Shown in pieces: positions 1 through 8,356 of a DNA stretch of 64,000 bases (positions are counted from its first letter, which is position 1; each line of letters starts with the position of its first letter). The position numbers were made by a program, and so were the translations under genes. The stretch covers positions 811,501 through 875,500 of the forward strand of contig NZ_CP041253.1 of the NCBI RefSeq assembly GCF_006575665.1, written 5' to 3'. This DNA comes from Echinicola soli. Lineage in GTDB: Bacteria > Bacteroidota > Bacteroidia > Cytophagales > Cyclobacteriaceae. Under the pieces are notes generated by a model that saw only the letters and a program-made list of their open reading frames with translations, was not told the origin of the DNA and made no database searches.

Positions 1-2406
1 CAAGTCTCCAAGGTTATATGGAGGCAATACGGCATACGAATCCCCGGAGTGAATCCCTGCCGGCTCTATATGCTGCATGATACCGATGATATAAACATTC
101 TCCCCGTCACAGATAGCATCGGCCTCTGCTTCAATGGCTCCTTCGAGGAAGTGATCAAGCAGTATTTCATTATCAGGAATATCCTTCAATACCTCCACCA
201 CATGTTGCTCCAGTTCCTTTTCATTGATCACGATCTTCATCCCTTGTCCACCAAGGACATAGGAAGGTCTTACCAAAAGTGGGAAACCGATCGTCTTACA
301 AAGTTCCAGCGCCTCATCTGTACTGTGGATGGTACCAAATTCGGGATAAGGAACGTCATTTTCTTTCAGCAAGCTGGAAAATTCACCACGGTCCTCTGCC
401 AAGTCAAGTGCTTCGTAACTTGTTCCCAAAATTTTGATTCCATATTTGTCGAGCTTTTCGGCCAACTTAAGTGCCGTCTGCCCGCCAAGCTGCACTATCA
501 CCCCTTCAGGTTTTTCGTGCAGGATGATCTCATAGATATGCTCCCAGAATACAGGCTCAAAATACAGTTTATCTGCAATGTCAAAATCCGTAGAGACGGT
601 CTCTGGGTTACAGTTGATCATGATGGTTTCATAGCCACACTCCTTGGCGGCCAAAACGCCATGGACACAAGAATAATCAAACTCAATTCCCTGCCCTACC
701 CGGTTAGGACCAGAGCCCAGTACGATGACTTTCTTGCGATCAGAAACCTTGGATTCATTTTCTTCGCCAAACGAAGAATAGTAGTATGGCGTCTGCGCCT
801 CAAATTCCGCAGCACAGGTATCTACCAACTTGTACATCCGCTTGATGCCCATCTCTTCCCTTCTCTTATTGAAGACCTCACTTTCCAGGCAGCCCAGCAA
901 GTGCGCAATCTGACGGTCCGCATAGCCTTTTTGTTTGGCCACCATCATCAGGTCCTTAGGGATGGTATCCAGGGTATATTTGTCAAGGGTAATGTCCAGG
1001 TGTACCAACTCCTCGATTTGCTTCAGGAACCACTTATCGATCTTGGTAAGATCGTGGATAGTCCTGAAAGAAATGCCCAGTTTGAAGGCATCGTAAATAT
1101 GGAAAAGCCTGTTCCAGCTAGGATGCTCTAGGCTATAAAGGATCTGCTCTTGATTTTTGAGCTCTTTACCATCCGCACCCAGGCCATTACGTTTTATTTC
1201 AAGTGATTGACAGGCTTTTTGGAGGGCCTCCTGGAAGTTTCCTCCGATACCCATCACTTCACCCACAGCCTTCATGGAAAGTCCCAGACGACGATCAGAT
1301 CCTTTGAATTTATCAAAATTCCAACGAGGGATCTTTACAATTACATAATCAATGGCCGGCTCAAAGAATGCTGAAGTATTGCCTGTAATGGAGTTTTTAA
1401 GCTCATCCAGGTTATAGCCTATGGCAAGCTTGGCAGCCACTTTGGCAATCGGATATCCTGTAGCTTTAGATGCCAGGGCGGATGAACGTGAAACTCGTGG
1501 ATTGATCTCAATACCAATGATGGTTTGATTATCAGGGCTCACGGAAAACTGCACGTTACAGCCCCCTGCAAAGTTACCAATGCCATTCATCATCTTAATG
1601 GCGAGGTTTCTCATTTCTTGATAAACTGTATCCGGAAGCGTCATGGCAGGTGCCACCGTAATGGAATCCCCCGTATGGACACCCATTGGGTCAAAGTTCT
1701 CGATAGAACAGATCACCACCATATTTCCTTTGCTGTCCCTCAATACCTCCAGCTCATACTCCTTCCAGCCAAGGATACTCTGTTCGATCAGCACTTCGTG
1801 GGTCGGTGAGGCTTTCAAACCGCCCATTAGGGCATTTTCGAACTCTTCTTCTTTTTCCACGAAGCCTCCACCGGTACCACCAAGGGTATAAGAAGGCCGG
1901 ATCACCAATGGAAAACCAATTTCCTGGGCGATTTCTTTGCCCTGTAAGAAGGACGTAGCTGTTTTACCTATACAAACTCCCACATTGAGTTTTTCCAGAA
2001 GTGCCTTGAACTTCTCACGGTTTTCAGCCGTCTCGATGGCATCGATATCCACACCGATCATCCTGACATTGTATTTGTCCCAGATACCGGCCTTGTCTGC
2101 CTCTATGGCTAGGTTCAGTGCTGTCTGTCCTCCCATAGTAGGAAGCACACAGTCGATGTCAGGATGCTCTTCTAGAATTTTTATGAGAGATTTTTTCTCC
2201 AATGGAAGCAGATAAACATTGTCTGCGGTAACCGGATCGGTCATGATTGTCGCCGGATTGGAATTGATCAGCGTGACGGTAATCCCTTCTTCTCGAAGGG
2301 ACCTTGCTGCCTGGGATCCTGCATAATCAAATTCACAGGCTTGGCCAATTACAATCGGACCACTTCCAATAATCAGTACATGTTTAATGCTATTGTCTTT
2401 AGGCAT
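1..2406 (-). CDS. carB: Carbamoyl-phosphate synthase large subunit (3' end outside window)
   Basis: Makes carbamoyl phosphate from bicarbonate, ammonia (channelled from CarA) and two ATP, feeding arginine and pyrimidine synthesis in the cytoplasm. The minus-strand frame is open from an ATG at 2406-2404 to the window edge, giving 802 codons. The start reads MPKDNSIKHVLIIGSGPIVI, the typical CarB opening, followed by the GQACEFDYAG signature. Internal family signatures include EVMGIGGNFQEAL (about residue 390), GYETIMINCNPE (about 590) and, at the edge, EPAGIHSGDS of the second ATP-grasp half. The family is usually about 940-1075 residues, so the C-terminal part with the MGS-like regulatory domain is missing here only because the window ends. 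The frame was checked at three points and shows no frameshift. carA is not in view. Confidence 0.96.
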   Translation of the reverse strand, partial: MPKDNSIKHVLIIGSGPIVIGQACEFDYAGSQAARSLREEGITVTLINSNPATIMTDPVTADNVYLLPLEKKSLIKILEEHPDIDCVLPTMGGQTALNLAIEADKAGIWDKYNVRMIGVDIDAIETAENREKFKALLEKLNVGVCIGKTATSFLQGKEIAQEIGFPLVIRPSYTLGGTGGGFVEKEEEFENALMGGLKASPTHEVLIEQSILGWKEYELEVLRDSKGNMVVICSIENFDPMGVHTGDSITVAPAMTLPDTVYQEMRNLAIKMMNGIGNFAGGCNVQFSVSPDNQTIIGIEINPRVSRSSALASKATGYPIAKVAAKLAIGYNLDELKNSITGNTSAFFEPAIDYVIVKIPRWNFDKFKGSDRRLGLSMKAVGEVMGIGGNFQEALQKACQSLEIKRNGLGADGKELKNQEQILYSLEHPSWNRLFHIYDAFKLGISFRTIHDLTKIDKWFLKQIEELVHLDITLDKYTLDTIPKDLMMVAKQKGYADRQIAHLLGCLESEVFNKRREEMGIKRMYKLVDTCAAEFEAQTPYYYSSFGEENESKVSDRKKVIVLGSGPNRVGQGIEFDYSCVHGVLAAKECGYETIMINCNPETVSTDFDIADKLYFEPVFWEHIYEIILHEKPEGVIVQLGGQTALKLAEKLDKYGIKILGTSYEALDLAEDRGEFSSLLKENDVPYPEFGTIHSTDEALELCKTIGFPLLVRPSYVLGGQGMKIVINEKELEQHVVEVLKDIPDNEILLDHFLEGAIEAEADAICDGENVYIIGIMQHIEPAGIHSGDSYAVLPPYNLGDL

Positions 2407-2718
2407 GCTTAGAGAGGTTTGGAATAAGAATTTTACTTATGGCTAAATTGGTGCAAAATTAAGTAAATTATTCAAAGTAGCAGGTATTCTGTTAAAAAAC
2501 ATTCCACTTCAGAAGGATATTTTATGGGGATCGCCTCACCATAATCAAAATATAAATCACCACTCCAATGGGATTTTCACAAAAATCCTGCTTTATTATC
2601 CACAAAAGCAGTTTTTTTCCGTATTGGAAGATTTGATGTATAGGAGGAAAAGATTACAAAAATGGCTGCCTTTCCGTAGAAGAGCAGCCATTCAGACTTA
2701 ATAGAAGAGTCAATAGAC
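2407..2718. other. Spacer between carB and the propeller lipoprotein gene
   Basis: AT-rich spacer of 312 bp. It holds the upstream region of carB (a TAATTTTG box on the minus strand at 2454-2461 fits the Bacteroidota -7 pattern, but no well-spaced -33 box is seen) and the terminator of the lipoprotein gene at 2661-2692. No other gene is seen. Confidence 0.6.
2661..2692 (-). terminator. Rho-independent terminator of the propeller lipoprotein gene
   Basis: Arms AATGGCTGC (2661-2669) and GCAGCCATT (2684-2692) form a 9-bp stem, followed on the minus strand by a T-rich run. It lies about 27 bp past the stop of the lipoprotein gene. Confidence 0.75.
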
Positions 2719-4338
2719 CTAGTTTAATTTTCCTTCAGTATCATTAAATTCACCTGTTACCGTTGCGCCGTTGTTCCACACATTACCATACACTGTAATG
2801 GAAGAATCATCACCCAAGAACTCCAAGCTGGCACCGCTGTTCAGCGTCAGGTTGCCGTAGATCACCAGACTTCCCGCTATCTTCATGGTGCTATTGATCT
2901 GAAGACCGGTATCCTGACCATATTGGCCTACTACCATGGACCCACGCATGTTAAAGGTTCCGCCGGAATTGATATTAGCCCAGCCTTTTACCGACAATGA
3001 ACCACAGTAGGTAAAGTCATCATTGACATTTAAGCCATCTGCCACCACGGAACCTGAATATGCCTGCGGCTCTCCAGAATTGATATTCATCCAAGTGCTA
3101 CCCGTATATGCAGGCAGATCTGTACACACATCATCTATTATATCATCGGCAAGGTTGATTTTCAAAATTTGGAGTCCTTGCAAACCAGACGCTACAAATA
3201 GGTATTCGTCATTGGCCCTTACATAATTTGATGAACCATACAGGTCAAGTACACCAAGGGTTTTCACGTCTTCACCAAGTGCTACAGCACTCACACCTGC
3301 GGATCCGTTTGCCATAAACAAGTGCCGCTCATTGGTCGTCACGGCATTCGTAACGATCTCTTCAGTAACTAAGCCGGTAGAAACCACTGGGATCTCGATT
3401 CTACTTTGCTCACTACCATTCGAAAGGGTATAAATACCAGCTCCATTGGCGCCTTCTGAAACCACCAAAGTCTCCCCATGGACATCCATGGTTCTCTTAG
3501 CTCCAGAATAGTCAGCGCCCAAAGCGATAGAAAATTCCTTCGCCAATGTAACTGGATCAAGCGAGTTTACGCCTTCTTCACCGTCCAGTACAAACAGCTT
3601 TCCTCCCCCGTAAGTTACTGATCTCAAATCAGCAAATGCCGCTTGCGCAACAACTAATGAGTTGCTCTTGTCAAACAGCGTCACCATACCTTCTGTACCA
3701 CTCACATTTACTATATTGGCATCCGTATGCGCCACATCCGTACTTACATAACCTTCTACGGAAGAAAACTGAAAATCCGAAGTAAAAGCACCGTTAGAAG
3801 TGGACACTGTAATCAAATTGGCCGGACCATCCACACCGTAATCGGCGTCTACATCCACGGCAGCAGCAATGTATAGCCTACCCTCTACAAAATCCACCGC
3901 ATTCAAGTCAGCATCTGTAAAAATCGCTTGGCTCTTGATCACGGGGTTATGCACGTCACTGATATCGAAAATATCAATAGCACCTAAATACTTCGCACCT
4001 ATGGTGTTATAGGTCACATACGCATAATCTCCATCAATATCCACATGGGTAGCTTGCAAAACATCCCCATCATGTGTAGGAGCCTCCACTTTGGCTATCA
4101 GCTCCAAAGGAAGGGAACCTGCAGGTATCTCTTCCGCATTGATCCGTGCATTTGCAGCGGCCTCAGAAGTAATCCCCACGACTCCTGTATTATTTTTGCT
4201 GAAACGCTTACTTAAGGACTCAGCATCACTGCTCAAGAGGATCGCATCATTTCCAGTTCCCGGAACATCATCTTCCCTGTTACAGGATGAAAACACCACA
4301 ATGGCCAATAAAACCATTGACAGTAAATTATTTTTCAT
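2719..4338 (-). CDS. LVIVD-type beta-propeller lipoprotein with C-terminal beta-solenoid-like region
   Basis: 539 residues. An N-terminal lipoprotein signal has its likely lipid-anchored Cys at residue 19 (VVFSSCN). Residues about 80-395 carry repeats of the pattern 'YAYV..AIDIFDISDVHNPV', the LVIVD-repeat type that folds as a beta-propeller in surface proteins. After a short linker (CTDLPAYTGSTW), residues about 415-535 change character: runs such as INSGGTFNMRGSMVVG and SLVIYGNLTLNSGASLEF alternate short beta strands with Gly/Asn turns, like the bactofilin or polymer-forming beta-helix style. The protein is probably attached to the outer membrane. Its ligand is unknown. It looks monocistronic, with a -7 box upstream (4388-4395) and a terminator downstream (2661-2692). 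Confidence 0.75.
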   Translation of the reverse strand: MKNNLLSMVLLAIVVFSSCNREDDVPGTGNDAILLSSDAESLSKRFSKNNTGVVGITSEAAANARINAEEIPAGSLPLELIAKVEAPTHDGDVLQATHVDIDGDYAYVTYNTIGAKYLGAIDIFDISDVHNPVIKSQAIFTDADLNAVDFVEGRLYIAAAVDVDADYGVDGPANLITVSTSNGAFTSDFQFSSVEGYVSTDVAHTDANIVNVSGTEGMVTLFDKSNSLVVAQAAFADLRSVTYGGGKLFVLDGEEGVNSLDPVTLAKEFSIALGADYSGAKRTMDVHGETLVVSEGANGAGIYTLSNGSEQSRIEIPVVSTGLVTEEIVTNAVTTNERHLFMANGSAGVSAVALGEDVKTLGVLDLYGSSNYVRANDEYLFVASGLQGLQILKINLADDIIDDVCTDLPAYTGSTWMNINSGEPQAYSGSVVADGLNVNDDFTYCGSLSVKGWANINSGGTFNMRGSMVVGQYGQDTGLQINSTMKIAGSLVIYGNLTLNSGASLEFLGDDSSITVYGNVWNNGATVTGEFNDTEGKLN

Positions 4339-4387
4339 ATTAATAGCTTTTTTTTGTGTATAAATAGGTACTTTTAGTCTATGACCG

Positions 4388-4395
4388 CAAAGATA
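4388..4395 (-). promoter_or_regulatory. Bacteroidota -7 box (TATCTTTG) for the propeller lipoprotein
   Basis: On the minus strand this reads TATCTTTG, matching the TAnnTTTG consensus of the Bacteroidota primary sigma factor, about 50 bp before the ATG at 4338. No -33 TTTG at standard spacing is seen, so this is a tentative call. Confidence 0.45.
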
Positions 4396-4731
4396 ATACT
4401 AAACTTAGTCCTAATATACTTTTCACCAAAATTCTTAATCGATTGATATGCAGAACACTAGGACATCTGTACAAATTACCTACTAAAAACCGCTGCATAC
4501 CTGGATTGACGGCATATTTCAAAAAGGATCCTTAAAAAATATTTTTTACAAAAACTAACAAAACAATCAAATCAGCGGAAATCAAGCCCACATACCAGTC
4601 CAAAACATAGAAAATTTTCCCTTCTATGGAATAAAAATCAAAAAAAGAGGCAGCCTCATGCCCCGGTAGGGATCATCATAAAACCGCCTCTTTTAGGTTT
4701 ATTATACACATTTCATTTTCAGAGCATATAC
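4396..4731. other. Spacer between the lipoprotein gene and lpdA
   Basis: AT-rich non-coding DNA with no convincing gene. Its only clear structure is the lpdA terminator at 4643-4694. Confidence 0.55.
4643..4694 (-). terminator. Terminator of the sucAB-lpdA operon
   Basis: AAAAGAGGC (4643-4651) pairs with GCCTCTTTT (4686-4694), with further inner pairing possible in the 34-nt loop. On the minus strand it ends in a T run. It lies about 40 bp downstream of the lpdA stop codon. Confidence 0.7.
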
Positions 4732-6132
4732 TTATACGTGCAGTGCCCTATTTTCGGTTGCTGCCAAACATGCTTCCTTAAAGGCCTCTGTGTAGGTGGG
4801 GTGGGCATGGGACATTCTCGCAATATCCTCTGCTGAGGCCCTATACTCCATGGCGACTACAGCTTCTGCGATCATATCTGCTGTCCTGGGCCCTATCATG
4901 TGTACGCCCAAGATTTCGTCCGTTTCCGCATCAGCCAATACCTTCACCAACCCATCCATGTCCATGGAAGCCCGCGCACGGCCGGAGGCCATAAATGGAA
5001 ACTTCCCCGTCTTGTACTTGACACCTTTTTCTTTCAGCTCTTCTTCTGTATGGCCTACTGCTGCCACTTCAGGCCATGTATAGACCACACCGGGAATTAG
5101 GTTATAGTTGATATGTGGCTTTTGGCCTGCCAGCTGCTCCACGACCAGTACACCTTCTTCTTCTGCCTTGTGTGCCAACATAGCACCTTTTACGACATCA
5201 CCGATCGCATAGATATTATCGGTAGAAGTTTTCAGGTGTTCATCTACCTCTACCTGCCCACGGTCATTCAGCTTCACACCGGCAGCTTCAGGGTTCAGCC
5301 CTTCAGTATAAGGCTTCCTGCCGATGGACACCAATACATAGTCACCCTTCACTTCCACTGCTTCACCTTTGCTGTTTTCAGCAGTTACGGTCACCTGTTT
5401 GGCCGTGCTCTTGACAGCAGTCACTTTATGCTTCAGGTAAAATTCAAAGCCTAGTTTTTTGAGGGATTTTTGCAATTCCTTACCCATGGTCTTGTCCATG
5501 GACGGAATCAACGAGTCCATAAACTCTACCACAGAAACTTTAGCTCCCATCCTGGCATACACCGATCCCAGCTCCATTCCGATCACGCCTCCACCGATCA
5601 CGATCATGTGCTTGGGCACTTCTTTCATTTTCAAGGCCTCAGTAGACGTAATAATGCGCTTCTTATCGATTTCGATAAAGGGAAGCGAAGCTGGTTTGGA
5701 TCCAGTTGCAATGATGATGTTCTTCCCCGTAATCTCATCTGACTTGCCATCATCCTTGGTCACCTTCACGGTGTTCTTGTCCACAAAAGAACCAACTCCC
5801 TGGTGTACATCGATTTTGTTCTTTTTCATCAGGTACTGAATTCCATCGACGTTCTGCTTTACCACATCATCTTTGCGGGAAATCATTTGCTTCAGGTTTA
5901 CCTTCAGATCCTTCAGGTCAATACCATGGGTTTTAAAAGTATGGGCAGCATTGTGGTAGTGCTCTGTCGAGTCCAACAGTGCTTTCGAAGGAATACAACC
6001 CACATTTAGGCATGTCCCTCCGAGCGTAGGATATTTCTCGATAATGGCAGTTTTCATACCGAGTTGAGCCCCTCTGATAGCGGCCACATAGCCTCCCGGC
6101 CCAGATCCGATTACGATTAAGTCGTATTTCAT
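4732..6132 (-). CDS. lpdA: Dihydrolipoyl dehydrogenase (E3)
   Basis: 466 residues, full length for the family. It reoxidises dihydrolipoamide on the E2 subunit with FAD and NAD+, closing the 2-oxoglutarate dehydrogenase cycle. Visible features are the N-terminal FAD Rossmann motif GSGPGG (residues 9-14), the redox disulfide in CLNVGC (C41/C46), the NAD-binding GGGVIGMELG around residue 180, the second FAD contact YAIGDV near 310, and the C-terminal catalytic HAHPTYTE near 445. It is the last gene of the minus-strand sucA-sucB-lpdA group. Upstream it is separated from sucB by an inserted four-helix-bundle gene whose flanking inverted repeat begins 18 bp before the lpdA ATG, so the native translation-initiation region has probably been partly replaced. 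No clear Shine-Dalgarno is seen. Confidence 0.96.
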   Translation of the reverse strand: MKYDLIVIGSGPGGYVAAIRGAQLGMKTAIIEKYPTLGGTCLNVGCIPSKALLDSTEHYHNAAHTFKTHGIDLKDLKVNLKQMISRKDDVVKQNVDGIQYLMKKNKIDVHQGVGSFVDKNTVKVTKDDGKSDEITGKNIIIATGSKPASLPFIEIDKKRIITSTEALKMKEVPKHMIVIGGGVIGMELGSVYARMGAKVSVVEFMDSLIPSMDKTMGKELQKSLKKLGFEFYLKHKVTAVKSTAKQVTVTAENSKGEAVEVKGDYVLVSIGRKPYTEGLNPEAAGVKLNDRGQVEVDEHLKTSTDNIYAIGDVVKGAMLAHKAEEEGVLVVEQLAGQKPHINYNLIPGVVYTWPEVAAVGHTEEELKEKGVKYKTGKFPFMASGRARASMDMDGLVKVLADAETDEILGVHMIGPRTADMIAEAVVAMEYRASAEDIARMSHAHPTYTEAFKEACLAATENRALHV

Positions 6133-6150
6133 GATTGTTTATTTTGAACA

Positions 6151-6178
6151 AAGTACAAGGTACAAAGTACGATGTACG
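6151..6178. repeat. Inverted repeat (left) flanking the four-helix-bundle gene
   Basis: 28-bp GTAC-rich sequence. It matches the reverse complement of 6643-6670 at 23 of 28 positions, including an uninterrupted 13 bp (AAGTACAAGGTAC). It sits between the lpdA start and the end of the inserted gene. The GTAC repeats also make each arm internally palindromic. Confidence 0.8.
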
Positions 6179-6187
6179 AAGAATATG

Positions 6188-6541
6188 TTATTTGTTTAAA
6201 CTCCGTTTCAGTCCAAAGATCATATTATGAATGGTCTCTAAATTCTTTGACACTTTCACATAATCACTTTTCTCTATATAATCCAGCTTATTGGAAATGA
6301 TTAATTGTGTGTCCAACTCAAAGGCTGACCCTAATGCAATACCTAAAAACCGATCAAAGTCCTTATTGGAATTTCTGCCAGCCCCCTCGGCTATATTTGA
6401 GGGAATAGAAACAACAGCTCTATTAATTTGACTGATTAATCCAAATTTTTCCTGTTTAGGTAGCTTCTCTGTTATTTCATAAATATCAACAGCTAATTCA
6501 GTAGCATTTTTCCAAACCTGAAGTTCTTTGTATCTGTGCAT
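6188..6541 (-). CDS. Four-helix-bundle protein (S23/23S-rRNA IVS-type family)
   Basis: 117 residues, all-helical, the usual length for the family first seen as the ORF inside 23S rRNA intervening sequences of spirochaetes (TIGR02436/PF05635-like). Typical signatures are YKELQVWKNA near the N terminus, INRAVVSIPSNIAEGAGR in the middle and RFLGIALGSAFELDTQL after it. The biochemical role of the free-standing family is not established; related proteins include the Avd accessory factor of diversity-generating retroelements, but no reverse transcriptase or variable repeat is seen here. It lies between sucB and lpdA in the same orientation, bounded by 28-bp inverted repeats (6151-6178 and 6643-6670), which suggests acquisition as a small mobile cassette in a housekeeping operon. 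Confidence 0.85.
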   Translation of the reverse strand: MHRYKELQVWKNATELAVDIYEITEKLPKQEKFGLISQINRAVVSIPSNIAEGAGRNSNKDFDRFLGIALGSAFELDTQLIISNKLDYIEKSDYVKVSKNLETIHNMIFGLKRSLNK

Positions 6542-6642
6542 GATAAATAAGTTAAATTAATAATGATAAAAGGCAGGCAGTAAGCCTACCTTATTAATTT
6601 AATAATTATTTATCACACGAAATATTAGGCAAAATAGCAGGT

Positions 6643-6670
6643 GGTACATTGTACATAGTACCTTGTACTT
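6643..6670. repeat. Inverted repeat (right) flanking the four-helix-bundle gene
   Basis: Partner of 6151-6178 in inverted orientation. It ends 3 bp from the sucB stop codon (6674-6676), so the inserted segment fits exactly into the sucB-lpdA spacer. Confidence 0.8.
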
Positions 6671-6673
6671 ATT

Positions 6674-8236
6674 CTACACCCCAAGCAGCAACCTCGCCGG
6701 GTCTTCCAGCAATTGCTTCAATCTCACCAAGAAGCTTACCGACTCGCGGCCATCGATGATCCTGTGGTCATAGGACAGGGCGATGTACATCATAGGAAGT
6801 ATTTTCACCTCGCCATTTACCGCCATTGGCCTTTCCACGATGTTGTGCATCCCAAGGATGGCAGACTGTGGCTGATTGATGATCGGGGTGGACATCATGG
6901 AACCAAAGATACCTCCATTGGTGATGGTAAAGGTGCCGCCGGTCATCTCTTCTATGGTCAGTTTTCCGTCCCTTGCCTTGGTGGCCAATCGAACTACTTC
7001 TTTCTCCACTTGGTCAAAAGACAGGGATTCCGCATTTCTAATGACAGGGACTACCAAGCCTTTTGGTGCGGATACGGCAATGGACACATCACAGAAATCG
7101 TGGTAAATGATCTCATTGCCATCAATCTGTGCGTTTACTGCCGGCCACTCCTGAAGGGCTACACATACAGCCTTGGTAAAGAACGACATAAACCCAAGGT
7201 TTACATTGTGCTTCTCTTTGAACATCTCTTTGTACTGCTTTCTAAGGTCCATGATCGGTTTCATGTTGACCTCGTTAAAAGTGGTGAGCATGGCCGTTTC
7301 GTTTTTGGCCGCTACCAGTCTCTTGGAAATGGTCTTTCTGAGGGAAGACATTTTCTCCCGCTTCATATTTCTTTCTCCTGCTACTTTCGGAGCCTCAGGA
7401 GCAGCTTCTTTTTTCTCTGATTTAGAAGGCTGCGATGCGGCAGGTTTGGCTGCGGGCTTTTGTGCTTTTTCAGCATCTTCCTTGGTAATTCTGCCATCTT
7501 TGCCCGTACCTTTCACATCCTTTGCATCAATGCCCTTTTCGGCCAGGATCTTTGCCGCAGCTGGTGAAGCATGGCCCTCGGCATAGCTTCCCGATCCTCC
7601 AGATGGTGCAGACGAAGAACTTTCTTCTGATTTAGCAGCATCATCGGCTTCAGGAGCATCTCCTTCTACCACCTCGATCTTACAGATCAAGCCACCAATC
7701 TCAAGCGTATCGCCTTCCTCAGCCACACGTTTCAAAATCCCCTGGGCCTCTGCAGGCAATTCAAAGGTCGCTTTATCGGAATCTACCTCAGCAATGATTT
7801 CATCCATTTCGACAAAATCTCCGTCTTCCTTTAACCATGAAGCCAAGGTCACTTCGGTGATGGATTCCCCTACGGTAGGCACGACCATTTCCTTCACTTC
7901 CCCTGTTTTGCCGGATTTACTTTCCGCAGGTTCCTTGGTTTCCTTACTGTCTGAAGGAGTCTCTTTCTCTTCTTTGGCGGGAGCGGTATCTCCTTCGGAA
8001 GCCTTGGTATCGATCTCGCAGATCACGGCCCCTATTTCAAGGGTCTCACCGGCTTCTGCCTTCACGGTAAGTACACCGTCGGCTTCCGCTGTCAGTTCAA
8101 AAGTGGCCTTGTCAGATTCCAATTCGCAGATTACCTCGTCCATTTCGACGTATTCTCCGCTATTTTTAAACCACTGACCAATAGTTACTTCAGTAATGGA
8201 TTCGCCCACAGCGGGGACTTTGATTTCTAAACTCAT
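6674..8236 (-). CDS. sucB: 2-oxoglutarate dehydrogenase E2, dihydrolipoyl succinyltransferase (two lipoyl domains)
   Basis: 520 residues. It accepts the succinyl group from E1 on a swinging lipoyl arm and passes it to CoA. Two lipoyl domains are visible, with target lysines in SDKATFEL at K43 and K155. They are joined by acidic Ala/Pro/Ser-rich linkers. Next come a peripheral subunit-binding domain (about 223-258, [12 protein letters not shown]...[10 protein letters not shown]) and the catalytic acyltransferase domain from about residue 290. The active site is in SYDHRIIDG with H491 and D495. The tail RLLLGV matches SucB/OdhB. Two lipoyl domains rather than one make it longer than the E. coli protein (about 405 residues). 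It follows sucA after 120 bp that contain a strong hairpin. Confidence 0.95.
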   Translation of the reverse strand: MSLEIKVPAVGESITEVTIGQWFKNSGEYVEMDEVICELESDKATFELTAEADGVLTVKAEAGETLEIGAVICEIDTKASEGDTAPAKEEKETPSDSKETKEPAESKSGKTGEVKEMVVPTVGESITEVTLASWLKEDGDFVEMDEIIAEVDSDKATFELPAEAQGILKRVAEEGDTLEIGGLICKIEVVEGDAPEADDAAKSEESSSSAPSGGSGSYAEGHASPAAAKILAEKGIDAKDVKGTGKDGRITKEDAEKAQKPAAKPAASQPSKSEKKEAAPEAPKVAGERNMKREKMSSLRKTISKRLVAAKNETAMLTTFNEVNMKPIMDLRKQYKEMFKEKHNVNLGFMSFFTKAVCVALQEWPAVNAQIDGNEIIYHDFCDVSIAVSAPKGLVVPVIRNAESLSFDQVEKEVVRLATKARDGKLTIEEMTGGTFTITNGGIFGSMMSTPIINQPQSAILGMHNIVERPMAVNGEVKILPMMYIALSYDHRIIDGRESVSFLVRLKQLLEDPARLLLGV

Positions 8237-8320
8237 GGCTTTTTATTTTTCCCCCAAACCTGTTGGTTTAAGGTTAATTTCTAATTATCGATTTAAAATA
8301 ATAAAATTAAACCCAAAAAT

Positions 8321-8348
8321 GGCACTGCGAAGGTCAAATCGCAGTGCC
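8321..8348 (-). terminator. Hairpin with T-rich tail between sucA and sucB
   Basis: GGCACTGCGA (8321-8330) pairs perfectly with TCGCAGTGCC (8339-8348), a 10-bp GC-rich stem with an 8-nt loop, followed on the minus strand by ATTTTTGGG. It begins right after the sucA stop (8357). It could be a partial terminator or an mRNA stabiliser that sets the E1:E2 ratio. The function is inferred from structure only. Confidence 0.6.
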
Positions 8349-8356
8349 CTGGGGGA

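Noticed and set aside
49..1131. Long plus-strand frame of 360 codons over carB
   Set aside because: It lies antisense to carB, whose minus-strand translation matches the family throughout; the plus frame has no family features.
6188..6541. Diversity-generating retroelement (because the four-helix protein resembles Avd)
   Set aside because: No reverse transcriptase, template repeat or variable repeat is seen nearby.
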